From NCBI GenBank assembly GCA_002730525.1, contig PCAK01000042.1, positions 1 to 51,404 on the forward strand: a stretch of 51,404 bases of DNA. Reading direction: 5' to 3'. A model generated the notes under the pieces. That model was not told the origin of the DNA, ran no database searches, and saw only the letters and a program-made list of their open reading frames with translations. Both the position numbers and the translations under genes were made by a program. Origin of the DNA: Acidobacteriota bacterium. Its GTDB lineage: Bacteria > Acidobacteriota > Vicinamibacteria > Vicinamibacterales > UBA823. Of the stretch, positions 35,410-44,542 are shown one piece after another. Numbering within the stretch: position 1 is the stretch's first letter; every line of letters starts with the position of its first letter.

Positions 35410-37025
35410 GACACCGACGGCTCCGAGGCCAAGCCGACGACCACCGTGGCCTTCCCGGCCTCGTTCACCCCAAGATCCAGGTCCAGATAGGCGCTCGCGC
35501 CAACGAACCTCGTGTGATGAGGCATCGGACGCCCACCGGCCGTGACGCCGACCGCCGTCTGGCCTCCGGGCAGCAGCAGGTGCAGGCTCAGGTCGGCATC
35601 CGGCGGCGCCTCGACCTCGAGCGTGATCTGACTGGCGTCGGCCTGGTAGGTGTAGCCCGTCGCCGCGCCAGACGCGGCGTAGGCGATCCTGACCTCGACG
35701 CCGCCGATCCCCGCCGCCGCCCAGCGAGGCGACAGACGAATCCGGTCGAAGCCCCGGCCCTCGTCGGCGATCCCCGCCAATCCCTCCACCAGCGCGTACA
35801 GCATCGCCGACGATCCCCACCCGTCGGTCGGCTGGGCTTCGGGGCTGGTGCTCGCCTCGACGCTCGCCGGCCGGCCATCGGGAAAGTACCAGAGATAGCT
35901 GGCCTGCGACGCACCGACCAGGTCCCAGTACTGCTTGAGGATCTTCACGCCGTACGACTCGAAGCCATGCTCGAATGCGGCTCGGGCCAACTCACCGCCC
36001 ACCAGCGGCATGATGCCGCCGTTCACGTACGCGCCGCCCACCAGTTTGTCGTCACCGAAGATGCCGTCTGGAAACGGCGGGTCGATCGAGAACCACTCGG
36101 CGAACGCCGTGGTCGTCGCACGCCGCCGCCGGTATTCCTCGAGAATCGACACGGCCTGTGGTCGATCCGCCAGCCCGCGATTGATGTCGATCGGATTACT
36201 CAGGCTGAGCTGAGACGCTTCGTCGACACCGCCGATGCCGACCGGCGTTCGTTTCACGAAGTGCGTGTAGAAGGTGCCGTTCCAGCAGATGTCGTTGGCG
36301 CGCGCCTTGAGCCCCTCAGCTTGCCTCGCCCAATAGGTCGCTTGCTGCGAGTCGCCGACGTGCCCGTACAGCCTTCCGAGAATCTGGAACGCCTCGTAGT
36401 AGCCGCTGTTGTCGCCGTGCATGATGCCCCAGAACGTCTGATCGTCGATCTGGAACTGCAGCCAGTCGTGACACCCGGCGGTGTAGGCGAAGTCCCAGGT
36501 GTCAATGGTATAGGCCCGCTTGACGAGATCCAGCTCGGCGTCCCAGTACCAGGGATGGCGCATGATGTATCGCAGAGCCCGATCCATCGCTGGCAGGAGG
36601 CGCCGCAGCCAGTCGTCGTCGCCGGTCGCCTGCCAGGCCAGCCAGGCCGCCTTCACGAAGCGGTACTCGACGTCGGCCTCCACCGGCACCCGGACGTACT
36701 TCGTCCAGTTCTCTCGTTCGCACGGCTGCTTCTCAGGGAACGTCGTCACGTAGTCGAAGATCCGCCCGCTCGCCGACTGGGTCTCCGCGAAGTGCTCGAC
36801 GATGCTCGTCGGATCCGGATGAAAATAGCGGCCCGTCCGCAGCATGTCGCCGTGATCCCTGATCCAGATCGATCTGGCATCCGGTGTGCGGAAACCGCTC
36901 ACCCGGCGACCGTCGACCAGCAGCTCCATCACGTCCTGCTCGAGGAAACTCCGAACCGTCTCGAACAGCCCGTCGAACGCCGGATCGCCCGTCCGCAGGA
37001 AGGTCGACGAGCGCTCAGGGGGCAA
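35406..37025 (-). CDS. (alpha/alpha)6-barrel glycosidase-like protein
   Basis: A 539-residue protein from TTG 37025, with alternating helices of an (alpha/alpha)6 glycosidase (GH63/GH78/GH37-like). Telling segments are SIWIRDHGDMLRTGRYF near the N-terminus, ERENWTKYVRVPVEADVEYRF, NGGIMPLVGGELARAAF and PTDGWGSSAMLYALVEG. A beta-rich C-terminal domain (about 430-539) completes it. It is cytoplasmic. Candidate acids lie in IRDHGD and in the DGWGS region, but I cannot fix the pair. It overlaps the lyase gene by 11 bases; an ATG at 37073 would overlap it by 59 bases and encode an implausible N-terminus. Confidence 0.75.
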   Translation of the reverse strand: MPPERSSTFLRTGDPAFDGLFETVRSFLEQDVMELLVDGRRVSGFRTPDARSIWIRDHGDMLRTGRYFHPDPTSIVEHFAETQSASGRIFDYVTTFPEKQPCERENWTKYVRVPVEADVEYRFVKAAWLAWQATGDDDWLRRLLPAMDRALRYIMRHPWYWDAELDLVKRAYTIDTWDFAYTAGCHDWLQFQIDDQTFWGIMHGDNSGYYEAFQILGRLYGHVGDSQQATYWARQAEGLKARANDICWNGTFYTHFVKRTPVGIGGVDEASQLSLSNPIDINRGLADRPQAVSILEEYRRRRATTTAFAEWFSIDPPFPDGIFGDDKLVGGAYVNGGIMPLVGGELARAAFEHGFESYGVKILKQYWDLVGASQASYLWYFPDGRPASVEASTSPEAQPTDGWGSSAMLYALVEGLAGIADEGRGFDRIRLSPRWAAAGIGGVEVRIAYAASGAATGYTYQADASQITLEVEAPPDADLSLHLLLPGGQTAVGVTAGGRPMPHHTRFVGASAYLDLDLGVNEAGKATVVVGLASEPSVS

Positions 37026-39330
37026 GCTGCACCCGGTCGCGCCAGTAGCGCATCTTGCCGACGCCGCTGGCATCCTGGCTGCCGTCGAACGCGAGGTAGA
37101 AATACGAGGAACGGCCTTCGTACAACACTCGATCGCCGTAGGTGGCCCGGGTCAGGTTCGTGATCGTGTAGCTCAGCTCGTCGCCCTCGCGCGTGGCGAA
37201 GATGAAATCGCCGTTGGTCTCGATCTCGTCGAACACGAGGCGGCCCGCGTCGTAGGTGTAGCGCGGCCGGCGCCAGTCCCGCGCGACATCCATCCGCAGA
37301 TCCTGCTTGACTCCGATCGTGATCGTCTTGTCCCCAAACTCGATGGCCACGCCGAGCGCGGCGCCGGCCGGCGACGGCTCGATGAGGCGGACGCGTTCCA
37401 CCCAGGCCTCGGGCGAATCGTCGGCGTCGTGCGGCACGAGCACGGTGACGAAGCCCTCTGTCTCCCCCAGCTCGAAGTGATGCGCCGTCGTCTGGTGAAT
37501 CAGGAGCTCGTCCTGATAGTGACGGGTCTCCGTCTCGATGCCTTCGAGGCGATAGTGCGTGTCCGGGAAATGAATCAGCAGGCGGCGGTCCTGTGGCAGC
37601 TCTCGCACGCCGATCCGGTCGTAGCCGGTGTCGTACCAGTGGTCCCCCTGAGCCAGGATCTGACGCGTGTGCCACAGGTTGGCGATCGTGAAGTACTCCT
37701 CCACTCGCGACTTCACGATGTCGAAGACCACGAACACCTCGGGATCCTTGACGTACGCAATAACGCGGTCCCACTCGAATCCCCACCCGTCGTCGATCAT
37801 CCGGGTCCGGCTGTAGTCGATGTCGGGTAGGGTGAGGAAGTCGACCTTCTGCGTCCGCACCCGTCGGTAGGACCCGGCGTTGTGCAGGAACTCCAGAATC
37901 GGCTGGCCGGGCACCGCGTCCGGCGTGTCGAGCCGCGCCTCTCCGGCCTCCTGCCCCATCCAGATCTTCTCGGGTCGCACCGCGAGACGATTGTGAAAGT
38001 AGTCTTGCCGGTAGGCACCGAACGGCCCGCTCGGCATGTAGTCGCGATAGCCGCCGTCGTGCAGCAAGACCGACCCGCCCGACATGAGCAGCGTGAGGCT
38101 GTTCTCGTCGGCGTGGCCGTGGGTCATCTTCTCCTCCTCGACCGGAATCGTGTCGCGGAGGTAGTCCCGAAAATTGAGTCCGCCGTCGCCCTCGTCACGG
38201 TAGTTCAACAGCAGGTAGGTCGAATCCGCCTGCCAACCGTCGCGGAAGACGATCTTCTTACCCTGCACATCCTCCATCACCTCGGCCGACAGCGTCTCCG
38301 GAACTTCGGGCGTGAGTCCGTCCCGCCCCCAGCGATGGCAGTCCAAAAGAAAGTAGCCGAGGCCCACGTTGGTGGCGTCGTCGAAGTCGACGAACCGTTC
38401 CGCGATGACGCTGGCGGCCCATTCCAGCTGCGGGTCGTCGTAGGCCGCGGCCGCCGCCTCGAAGAAGACGAGGTAGTGCTGCCAGTTCGACAACCAGTTT
38501 GCGTCACCGAAGTCGGGCACCATCCCCATCGGTGCCATCAAGTTGAGGAAGTACTGCGCGTAGTAGTAGATCTCGGGTGTCCGAAACAGCGCGGGCAGAC
38601 GATCCGTGACGTCGGCGTGTCCCATCAAGGCGTACAGCCAGACGCCGTGGTAGATCGTGGCGTCCTCGATCTCCCAGTTGCCCCAGTTGTCGGAGGCCAG
38701 TGCGCGGTCCTGCATCCGCCAGACGTCGGCTCGTGGGTGATCGGGCAGCGCGCGAGCGGCCCAGGCCAGCGACTCGGCTCTGAGCATCGTCCGATTCATC
38801 GTGCCCCATTCGACCGTCCGGAGCAGATACTCCATGCTGTGGGCGATCAGTTCGCGAGCAGCGGTGACCTCACCGGCCGACAGCTGGTCGAGGCGGTCGA
38901 GCGCCTCGAACGCCTTGATGTAGCGCATCACCGTGAAGAAATCTGGCAGGGCGGGCACGCCGTCGGCGTAGTCGGGCCGCCGTTCGATCGCAGACTGGGG
39001 ATACTGGGTGCGGTAACCGCCGTACTCCACGACAACCCGCTTGGCGCGCTCGGCGTACACCGCCTCGCCTTCCGTTTCGAACAGGTAGGCGTAGATCACC
39101 GCCATCTCGAGCAGGCGGCCTGGCGGCCGGTAGCCAAAGATGCTGTCCGGATCGAACCGTTCGCGCCACTGCGCGATCAGATTGTCGTGATTGTCCCAGG
39201 TCCAGTCGGCGGTGCTGCGCGCGTACTCCAGGTAGGCCGACTGCGGCACCTGCGCCTCGGACGAGGGCGCCCCGCCGACGAGGAGGGCGCCCAGCAACAC
39301 CATCGTGACCATCCGTCCACTCAGAGACAT
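37015..39330 (-). CDS. secreted heparinase II/III-family polysaccharide lyase-like protein
   Basis: A 771-residue protein with a Sec signal peptide (cleavage near SSEAQVP). Residues about 25-350 form the helical (alpha/alpha) toroid and about 370-700 the beta-sandwich domain of heparinase II/III-like lyases. The family's HGHADENS motif is present near residue 402, followed by LLHDGGYRDY. Such enzymes cut uronic-acid-containing polysaccharides (heparin, alginate or similar) by beta-elimination. It is the only exported enzyme of the operon, so it should act first. The target polysaccharide is unknown. It lies 38 bases after the transporter gene. Confidence 0.85.
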   Translation of the reverse strand: MSLSGRMVTMVLLGALLVGGAPSSEAQVPQSAYLEYARSTADWTWDNHDNLIAQWRERFDPDSIFGYRPPGRLLEMAVIYAYLFETEGEAVYAERAKRVVVEYGGYRTQYPQSAIERRPDYADGVPALPDFFTVMRYIKAFEALDRLDQLSAGEVTAARELIAHSMEYLLRTVEWGTMNRTMLRAESLAWAARALPDHPRADVWRMQDRALASDNWGNWEIEDATIYHGVWLYALMGHADVTDRLPALFRTPEIYYYAQYFLNLMAPMGMVPDFGDANWLSNWQHYLVFFEAAAAAYDDPQLEWAASVIAERFVDFDDATNVGLGYFLLDCHRWGRDGLTPEVPETLSAEVMEDVQGKKIVFRDGWQADSTYLLLNYRDEGDGGLNFRDYLRDTIPVEEEKMTHGHADENSLTLLMSGGSVLLHDGGYRDYMPSGPFGAYRQDYFHNRLAVRPEKIWMGQEAGEARLDTPDAVPGQPILEFLHNAGSYRRVRTQKVDFLTLPDIDYSRTRMIDDGWGFEWDRVIAYVKDPEVFVVFDIVKSRVEEYFTIANLWHTRQILAQGDHWYDTGYDRIGVRELPQDRRLLIHFPDTHYRLEGIETETRHYQDELLIHQTTAHHFELGETEGFVTVLVPHDADDSPEAWVERVRLIEPSPAGAALGVAIEFGDKTITIGVKQDLRMDVARDWRRPRYTYDAGRLVFDEIETNGDFIFATREGDELSYTITNLTRATYGDRVLYEGRSSYFYLAFDGSQDASGVGKMRYWRDRVQLAP

Positions 39331-39368
39331 CGTCCTCGCTCCTATTCGCGCGCCACCGTGCGGCGCGC

Positions 39369-41468
39369 TCACCGGATGTTCACCATGAGCCAGAGCAGCA
39401 GCACGACCACGCCCACCAGGACCCAGCTGCCGCCAAAGCCGAGATAGTCGATCCGGCCCGGTTTCATCACCTCCCAGGCCGATCCCGGGAAGATCTTGTC
39501 GTCCTCGAACCTGCGTGGGTCCGCGTAGGCCCCCTCCAACGCGGCTGCGTCCAGCGCCGCTGTCGGCTGCACCGGCGTGCGGAGCTTCGCAAAGAAGCGT
39601 TCGACCGCCGCCGGCGCCACCGGCGCCGTCAACGCGCTGAAGAGGAACAACAGCACGAACGGGAACAGCGCGTCGAAGAAGAACCGCAACGCGACCAGCC
39701 ACGATCGGGATGTCTCTCGAAAGTCGAAGCCAAACCAGCTCAACACCCAGATCTCGGCGTTGAACCGGCCGAGTCCGACGCGCGGCGACGCCGGGTCAGC
39801 CGGATTCTCGCGTGCCACCTGATCGAAGAAAATCGCCGCCGGCGGAACCTCGCGGACACGGGCGATCGACTCCCCGACGCGCAACGCGCGGCCCGCCGCG
39901 ACGTCGGTGGCCAGCGCCGGCTCGTCCACCTCGATCGTCTGCGCCCGGGTCATCGCCAGGAAGCCTGGGTCGTGCCGCGACCAGTCCATCGCCGCGAACA
40001 GGTTCGGAATGATGGCATAGATCGCGACACAGATCACCACCTGCAGCATGACGGCCATTCGCGTCAGGCCACGCCAGATGAACCCCAGCCAGATCGACGC
40101 GCCGAAGATGGCCGGAATCGAAATGAAATAGCGGAACAGCTCCAGCAGATCGTTCACGAACACCGCAACCAGCACGCCGCCAGCCAACGTCAGGGGAATC
40201 ACCAGCCGACCAATCATCAGGTAGTGCGCTTCAGTACGGCCCGGCCGAAGCGGTTCGTACAGGTTGCGGATGAAGAGTGCCGAATACGACACCGACGTAG
40301 CGTCGAGCGTCGACATGTTCGCGGCCAGAACGCCGACCATCATCAGGCCGATCGCGCCGGGGGCGAGTAGGTCCCGGGTCATGTAGCCCCAGATCAGGTC
40401 GGGGTCGTGCAGGTCTCCGGCATAGAGTCCGATCGCGAGCAAGCCGGCCAGCGCCCAGAACAGCATGATGAACCGCTTGAAGAACATCCCGCCGATCATC
40501 CCGAGCCTGGCCGTCATCTCGTCACGCGCCGAGCCGGCGGTCTGCATGCCGGTGGCCACGGCGATGATCGACACCAGGTTCGCCAGGATCATGGCGACAA
40601 TGGTGGGCCCCCCGTAGTCGCTGAGCGCGGCAGATCCGAACAGATCGAACATGAAATCCGGAACTGTCGCGTGCAGGCCGGCGAACCCGCCGATCCGCGA
40701 CAGACCGATCGGGATCAGGATCAGCGAGAACAGGACGATGAGGGCGCCCTGGATAGCGTCGGTCACCGCCGCGGCCCGGAACCCGCCGAGCATCGTGTAG
40801 ACGCTGACGACCAGCGCGAAGACGATGTAGAAGACCAGTGGGTCGGTATGGGAGGCGAACGAGACGAGCTGGCCGAGCTTGTTCCGCTCGTTCAGTTCTT
40901 CCCATCGTCCGCGTTCGGCCGTCGTCAGACCCGACTCCAGCCGGTCGCTGAGCTCCCGGAACTCGCGAAACGCCAGCACCTGCTCCCGCTCGTCCGCGGT
41001 CCATTCGGCCTCGACCTTCGGCGTAACGGCCATGAAGGTCTTGCCGGCCACCATGAAGCCGGCACCGCCGCCCACGATCGACACCAGCAGGATGAAGATC
41101 GCGAACGCCCCCCCGAGACACGGACTTTGGAACCGCTCCGTGAAGTAGTCGCCGATCGTCGTCAGCCGCACCCGGCGGAAGAACAGGGTCTGGAACCAGT
41201 AGAACGGCGTGATGAAGAGGACCAGGTACTGGATCCACATCCCGCCGATGCCCTGGCGGTAGATCTCCCGAGAGACCGCCACGGCTTGATCCGCGTTCGT
41301 CGAGGTGCCGAAGTTGAGAAAGAACTGGTAGAAGCCGCCCAGCCGGCGACCGGCCAGGAAGAATTCGTTGCGATTCTGGGTCCGCGCGCCGACGCGGTGG
41401 CCGATCCAGAGGATGAGCACCAGGTACCCGAGCAGGATCGCCGCATCGAGCGGGTGAAGACCGAGCAT
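39369..41468 (-). CDS. sodium:solute symporter (SSS family) with large soluble insertions
   Basis: A 699-residue membrane protein with the SSS fold: NEFFLAGRRLGGF near residue 34, then many hydrophobic helices and VYTMLGGFRAAAVTDAIQG (about 223-241). It is longer than usual because of a charged insertion at about 150-208 and a soluble stretch at about 480-590 before the last helices. By family it would import a sugar, uronate or similar solute with sodium. It lies in the operon between the oxidoreductase gene (2 bases away) and the secreted lyase, so it likely imports the lyase product. Confidence 0.9.
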   Translation of the reverse strand: MLGLHPLDAAILLGYLVLILWIGHRVGARTQNRNEFFLAGRRLGGFYQFFLNFGTSTNADQAVAVSREIYRQGIGGMWIQYLVLFITPFYWFQTLFFRRVRLTTIGDYFTERFQSPCLGGAFAIFILLVSIVGGGAGFMVAGKTFMAVTPKVEAEWTADEREQVLAFREFRELSDRLESGLTTAERGRWEELNERNKLGQLVSFASHTDPLVFYIVFALVVSVYTMLGGFRAAAVTDAIQGALIVLFSLILIPIGLSRIGGFAGLHATVPDFMFDLFGSAALSDYGGPTIVAMILANLVSIIAVATGMQTAGSARDEMTARLGMIGGMFFKRFIMLFWALAGLLAIGLYAGDLHDPDLIWGYMTRDLLAPGAIGLMMVGVLAANMSTLDATSVSYSALFIRNLYEPLRPGRTEAHYLMIGRLVIPLTLAGGVLVAVFVNDLLELFRYFISIPAIFGASIWLGFIWRGLTRMAVMLQVVICVAIYAIIPNLFAAMDWSRHDPGFLAMTRAQTIEVDEPALATDVAAGRALRVGESIARVREVPPAAIFFDQVARENPADPASPRVGLGRFNAEIWVLSWFGFDFRETSRSWLVALRFFFDALFPFVLLFLFSALTAPVAPAAVERFFAKLRTPVQPTAALDAAALEGAYADPRRFEDDKIFPGSAWEVMKPGRIDYLGFGGSWVLVGVVVLLLWLMVNIR

Positions 41469-41470
41469 GC

Positions 41471-42709
41471 TCAGGCTCCATCCTCGAACGACGGAAACCG
41501 GTCGTACGACGAGAGATCGATCGTGCGCCCAGGAATCGACCAGGACACGCCGGCCGCGGACGGCAGGACGGCACGCTCGTAGCACCGGAGCAGGTCCGCG
41601 TCGAGACCTTCAATCCAGTACCGGTCGGGCTCGGTCGCCCGCCGCCGGATCCCCGTGGGCACCGTCGTCACGTCGGGCACAGACTCGTGGACCCCATCGA
41701 CGCACAGGGTCTGCGCCGACGCGGCCTCGGGGCCGCACACCACCGGCGCGCCGGTCGTCACCGCATCGAGGGCTTCCTCGAGCTTCACGAACTGATCGCT
41801 CGCCTCGGGCGAGGGATAGATCGCCACACGCTGGGAGTCGGCGTCGGCCGCAATCTCTCCGACCTCGTCGGCGCCGGGCATCGCGAAATGGACACGCGCC
41901 TCCTCGAACTCCAGCTCGAACCTCGGACCGTAGCTCTCACGTGAAGCGTGCGATCCGTAGAAGAGCACTTCGACGCCGGCGGCGGTCAGCGCGCGGCAGG
42001 CCACCGTGTCGAAACTCTCGATGCCGTTCGCACGGCAGGCCTCGGCCGTCACCTCAACCGGCATCGCGCTGGACGCCGTCTCCGGACCGAGCAGAAAGAA
42101 GAGGTTGTGGAGGAAGTGCGCCTGGGCGTTGTTCAGCGGGCTGTCCAGAACCCAGCCCCCGGTCACCGGATCGCGCAGCCGGCCGGCCCAGTCGTTTCGT
42201 CGGTAGTACGAGAGGGTACGCGGCCAGAGACAGATCGTCTTCGCTCGCTTCGGCGCACCGAAACGGCCCGCCTGAATATCTCGCTTGAGCGCGAGGATCC
42301 CCTCGGCATACGACCACTGATACCCGATCCGCACCGAGCGGCCCGCCGCGTCACGCGCGCGGATCAAGCGGCTCACGTCCTGGATTCTCGCCCCGAGCGG
42401 CTTGTCGCAGAGCACATGGCGCCCGTGCTGTAGGGCGACGACGCTCTGGGGGACATGATGGTGAATCGGCGAGGCGATGATCACCAGATCGGCCGCGGCG
42501 CCAGCGTCGAACAGTGCCTCGAGTGTCGGAAAGACCGGCGTGTCGCCGTCGGCAAGTTCGCGGGCGGCCCGCGACTGTCTCGGCGCCGGGTCGACCGCGG
42601 CCGTCAACTCGACCGTGGCCACCTGCTGTCGGCGCAGCGCCGCCAGGTACTCGGTGCCGTAGCCCCCGACGCCGACCAGGACGACCTTGACGACCTCGGG
42701 CGCGGTCAC
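41471..42709 (-). CDS. Gfo/Idh/MocA-family NAD(P)-dependent oxidoreductase (second)
   Basis: A 412-residue cytoplasmic oxidoreductase with the N-terminal Rossmann motif GVGGYG (13-18) and the family's cofactor/catalytic segment CDKPLGA in place of the usual EKP. The C-terminal alpha/beta domain carries the substrate site. The start is GTG, overlapping the TGA of the preceding gene (GTGA). It likely oxidises a hydroxyl of a sugar or inositol derivative. It shares a fold, but not close similarity, with the first-gene oxidoreductase at 45686. Confidence 0.88.
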   Translation of the reverse strand: MTAPEVVKVVLVGVGGYGTEYLAALRRQQVATVELTAAVDPAPRQSRAARELADGDTPVFPTLEALFDAGAAADLVIIASPIHHHVPQSVVALQHGRHVLCDKPLGARIQDVSRLIRARDAAGRSVRIGYQWSYAEGILALKRDIQAGRFGAPKRAKTICLWPRTLSYYRRNDWAGRLRDPVTGGWVLDSPLNNAQAHFLHNLFFLLGPETASSAMPVEVTAEACRANGIESFDTVACRALTAAGVEVLFYGSHASRESYGPRFELEFEEARVHFAMPGADEVGEIAADADSQRVAIYPSPEASDQFVKLEEALDAVTTGAPVVCGPEAASAQTLCVDGVHESVPDVTTVPTGIRRRATEPDRYWIEGLDADLLRCYERAVLPSAAGVSWSIPGRTIDLSSYDRFPSFEDGA

Positions 42710-43722
42710 GCCGCCTCCACCGATGCCACGATGGCGCGAAGCGCCGCGAGGTTCCGGATCATGCGCGCCTCGCAGATCTCCGGCCAGCGGTCACGATCGG
42801 TCGCCACACAGCCGGCCCGCTCGGCTTGGCGCGCCAGCAGCTCGAGCGCCGCGCGTTCATCGGCCGTCAGGTCCGGAAACTCCGCGAGAAACCGAGGGTC
42901 GCCGACCGGCAGCCGGATCACCCCGCCGTGATCCTCGATCGAGAGATGAATCGTCCGGCCGGACGCCGCCACGCGGCTGATGACGCCGGACAGATCGACG
43001 ATGCCTTCACCCACGGCGGTCGGGAACGTTTCCAGGTCGTCTTGCGCTGTGCGCAGCGCCCCGTCCTTGACGTGTGTCCCGACGACCCAGGGCAGAATCC
43101 GGTCCGTCGCGCGCACCGGATCCTCGAGCATCGTCAAGACGTTCATCGTGTCGAGTACCACGCCGATCCAGTCGTCGGGCTCCGCCTCGCACATCTCGAA
43201 CAACCGCAGCAGTTCGTGGGTCGTGAACTCGAAGTGCAGCTCGATCGCCAGGACGACGCCGTGATCGCGCAGCATCTCGCGCTGGGCGACCAGAGCGCCG
43301 GCGGTGTCGCGAAGCAGTGTCTCGGTCTGCGGCGCCGCGGCGTCCCATCGCATCAGCCCGCCCGAGCACGAGCGCAGGATGCGCGCGCCCAGCCGCGCGG
43401 CCTCCGCCGCCACCGCGCGGTTCGTCTCGAAGAGATCGCGCCAGGCCCAGGTCGTCATGTCCCGCGGGATGTGCCCGGCCCCGCCCCACTCGAGATAGAG
43501 CCCAGCGCCCTCCGCCATCACGCGCAGATCGTCGAGACACGCCGCGTCGATCCCCGCGCGCCATTCGGCTTCGAGGCCGGAGAACTGCACACCGTCTGCG
43601 CCGTGGTCGATCGCCCACCGCAGAAGCGCCTGCGGCGAGAGCCCGAGCGGACCCAGGCCGTACTGGTCGATACCGACGGCAAGCGCACCCGGGCGACCCG
43701 CATCGGGGCGACTAGACGGCAC
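42706..43722 (-). CDS. sugar phosphate isomerase/epimerase-like TIM barrel (second)
   Basis: A 338-residue xylose isomerase-like TIM-barrel protein. Metal or substrate segments are visible as AIELHFEF, GVVLDTMNV, GTHVKDGAL and HLSIEDHGG, in the order expected for this fold. The GTG at 43722 is used because the frame just before it overlaps the previous gene, giving an 11-base overlap. It is probably a cytoplasmic isomerase, epimerase or lyase acting on the oxidised sugar. It differs strongly from its upstream neighbour, which has the same fold. Confidence 0.85.
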   Translation of the reverse strand: MPSSRPDAGRPGALAVGIDQYGLGPLGLSPQALLRWAIDHGADGVQFSGLEAEWRAGIDAACLDDLRVMAEGAGLYLEWGGAGHIPRDMTTWAWRDLFETNRAVAAEAARLGARILRSCSGGLMRWDAAAPQTETLLRDTAGALVAQREMLRDHGVVLAIELHFEFTTHELLRLFEMCEAEPDDWIGVVLDTMNVLTMLEDPVRATDRILPWVVGTHVKDGALRTAQDDLETFPTAVGEGIVDLSGVISRVAASGRTIHLSIEDHGGVIRLPVGDPRFLAEFPDLTADERAALELLARQAERAGCVATDRDRWPEICEARMIRNLAALRAIVASVEAA

Positions 43723-44542
43723 GCGCGTATCTCTCGACGCAGACGCGCAGGACCTCGTCGGGGTCCCGGCGCCACCAGTTCTTCTCCGAGAAGATCTCGA
43801 TTTCGCAGCACCCGTCGTAGCCGGCGGCCTCGACCATCCCGCGCAGCCGGCGCAGGTCGATGACACCGTCGCCCGGCATCCCACGGTCCTCCAGGAGGTC
43901 TTCGGTCGGCTGGAGCCAGTCGCAGACGTGGTAGGCCAGGATCCGGCCCGCCGCACCAGCCCGGGCGATCTGCACCTCGAGTTCCGGATCCCACCAGACG
44001 TGATACGTGTCGATCGCGAGACCGACGTCCGGACCGAGCGCCTCGCACAGATCGAGCGCCTGGCGCATCGTGTTGATACAGCCTCGGTCGGCGGCGTACA
44101 TCGGATGCAGCGGCTCGATCGCGAGTCGCACCGCTCGAGCACGCGCGTGCTCTCCGAGCGCGGCGATTCCGTCCGCGACACGCCGGCGAGCGTCGGCCAG
44201 ATCCCGCGTGCCCTCGACGAGACCGCCGACGACCAGCACCAGACACTCGGCACCGACGGCCGCGGCCTCGTCGACCGCCAACCGATTGTCGTCAAGATTG
44301 AGGGCGTCGTTGGCCGTGAAGAACCCGCCACGGCAGAGCGACGACACGCGTAGACCGTGGTCGCGGATCCGCGACACCGCCTCGGGCACGCCCAGCGCCT
44401 GCAGCTGGTCGCGCCAGGGCGCGATGGCGCGGACCCCGTGCCGTGCGCAGCCCGCGATCGCCTCACCCAGGCCCCACCGCTTCCGGACCGTCGCCGTGTT
44501 CAGCGACAGCCGCGCCGGATCGGGCGATGTCTGGCCCGTCAC
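43712..44542 (-). CDS. sugar phosphate isomerase/epimerase-like TIM barrel (first)
   Basis: A 276-residue xylose isomerase-like TIM barrel with RLAIEPLHPMY, LAIDTYHVWWD, LAYHVCDW and CEIEIFSE as likely metal-binding segments. The GTG at 44542 overlaps the TGA of the DUF993 gene (GTGA), so translation is coupled. Like its neighbour it should act in the cytoplasm on a sugar intermediate. Pairs of such barrels beside Gfo/Idh enzymes are known from inositol and 3-keto-glycoside routes; the exact reaction here is unknown. Confidence 0.85.
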   Translation of the reverse strand: MTGQTSPDPARLSLNTATVRKRWGLGEAIAGCARHGVRAIAPWRDQLQALGVPEAVSRIRDHGLRVSSLCRGGFFTANDALNLDDNRLAVDEAAAVGAECLVLVVGGLVEGTRDLADARRRVADGIAALGEHARARAVRLAIEPLHPMYAADRGCINTMRQALDLCEALGPDVGLAIDTYHVWWDPELEVQIARAGAAGRILAYHVCDWLQPTEDLLEDRGMPGDGVIDLRRLRGMVEAAGYDGCCEIEIFSEKNWWRRDPDEVLRVCVERYARAV

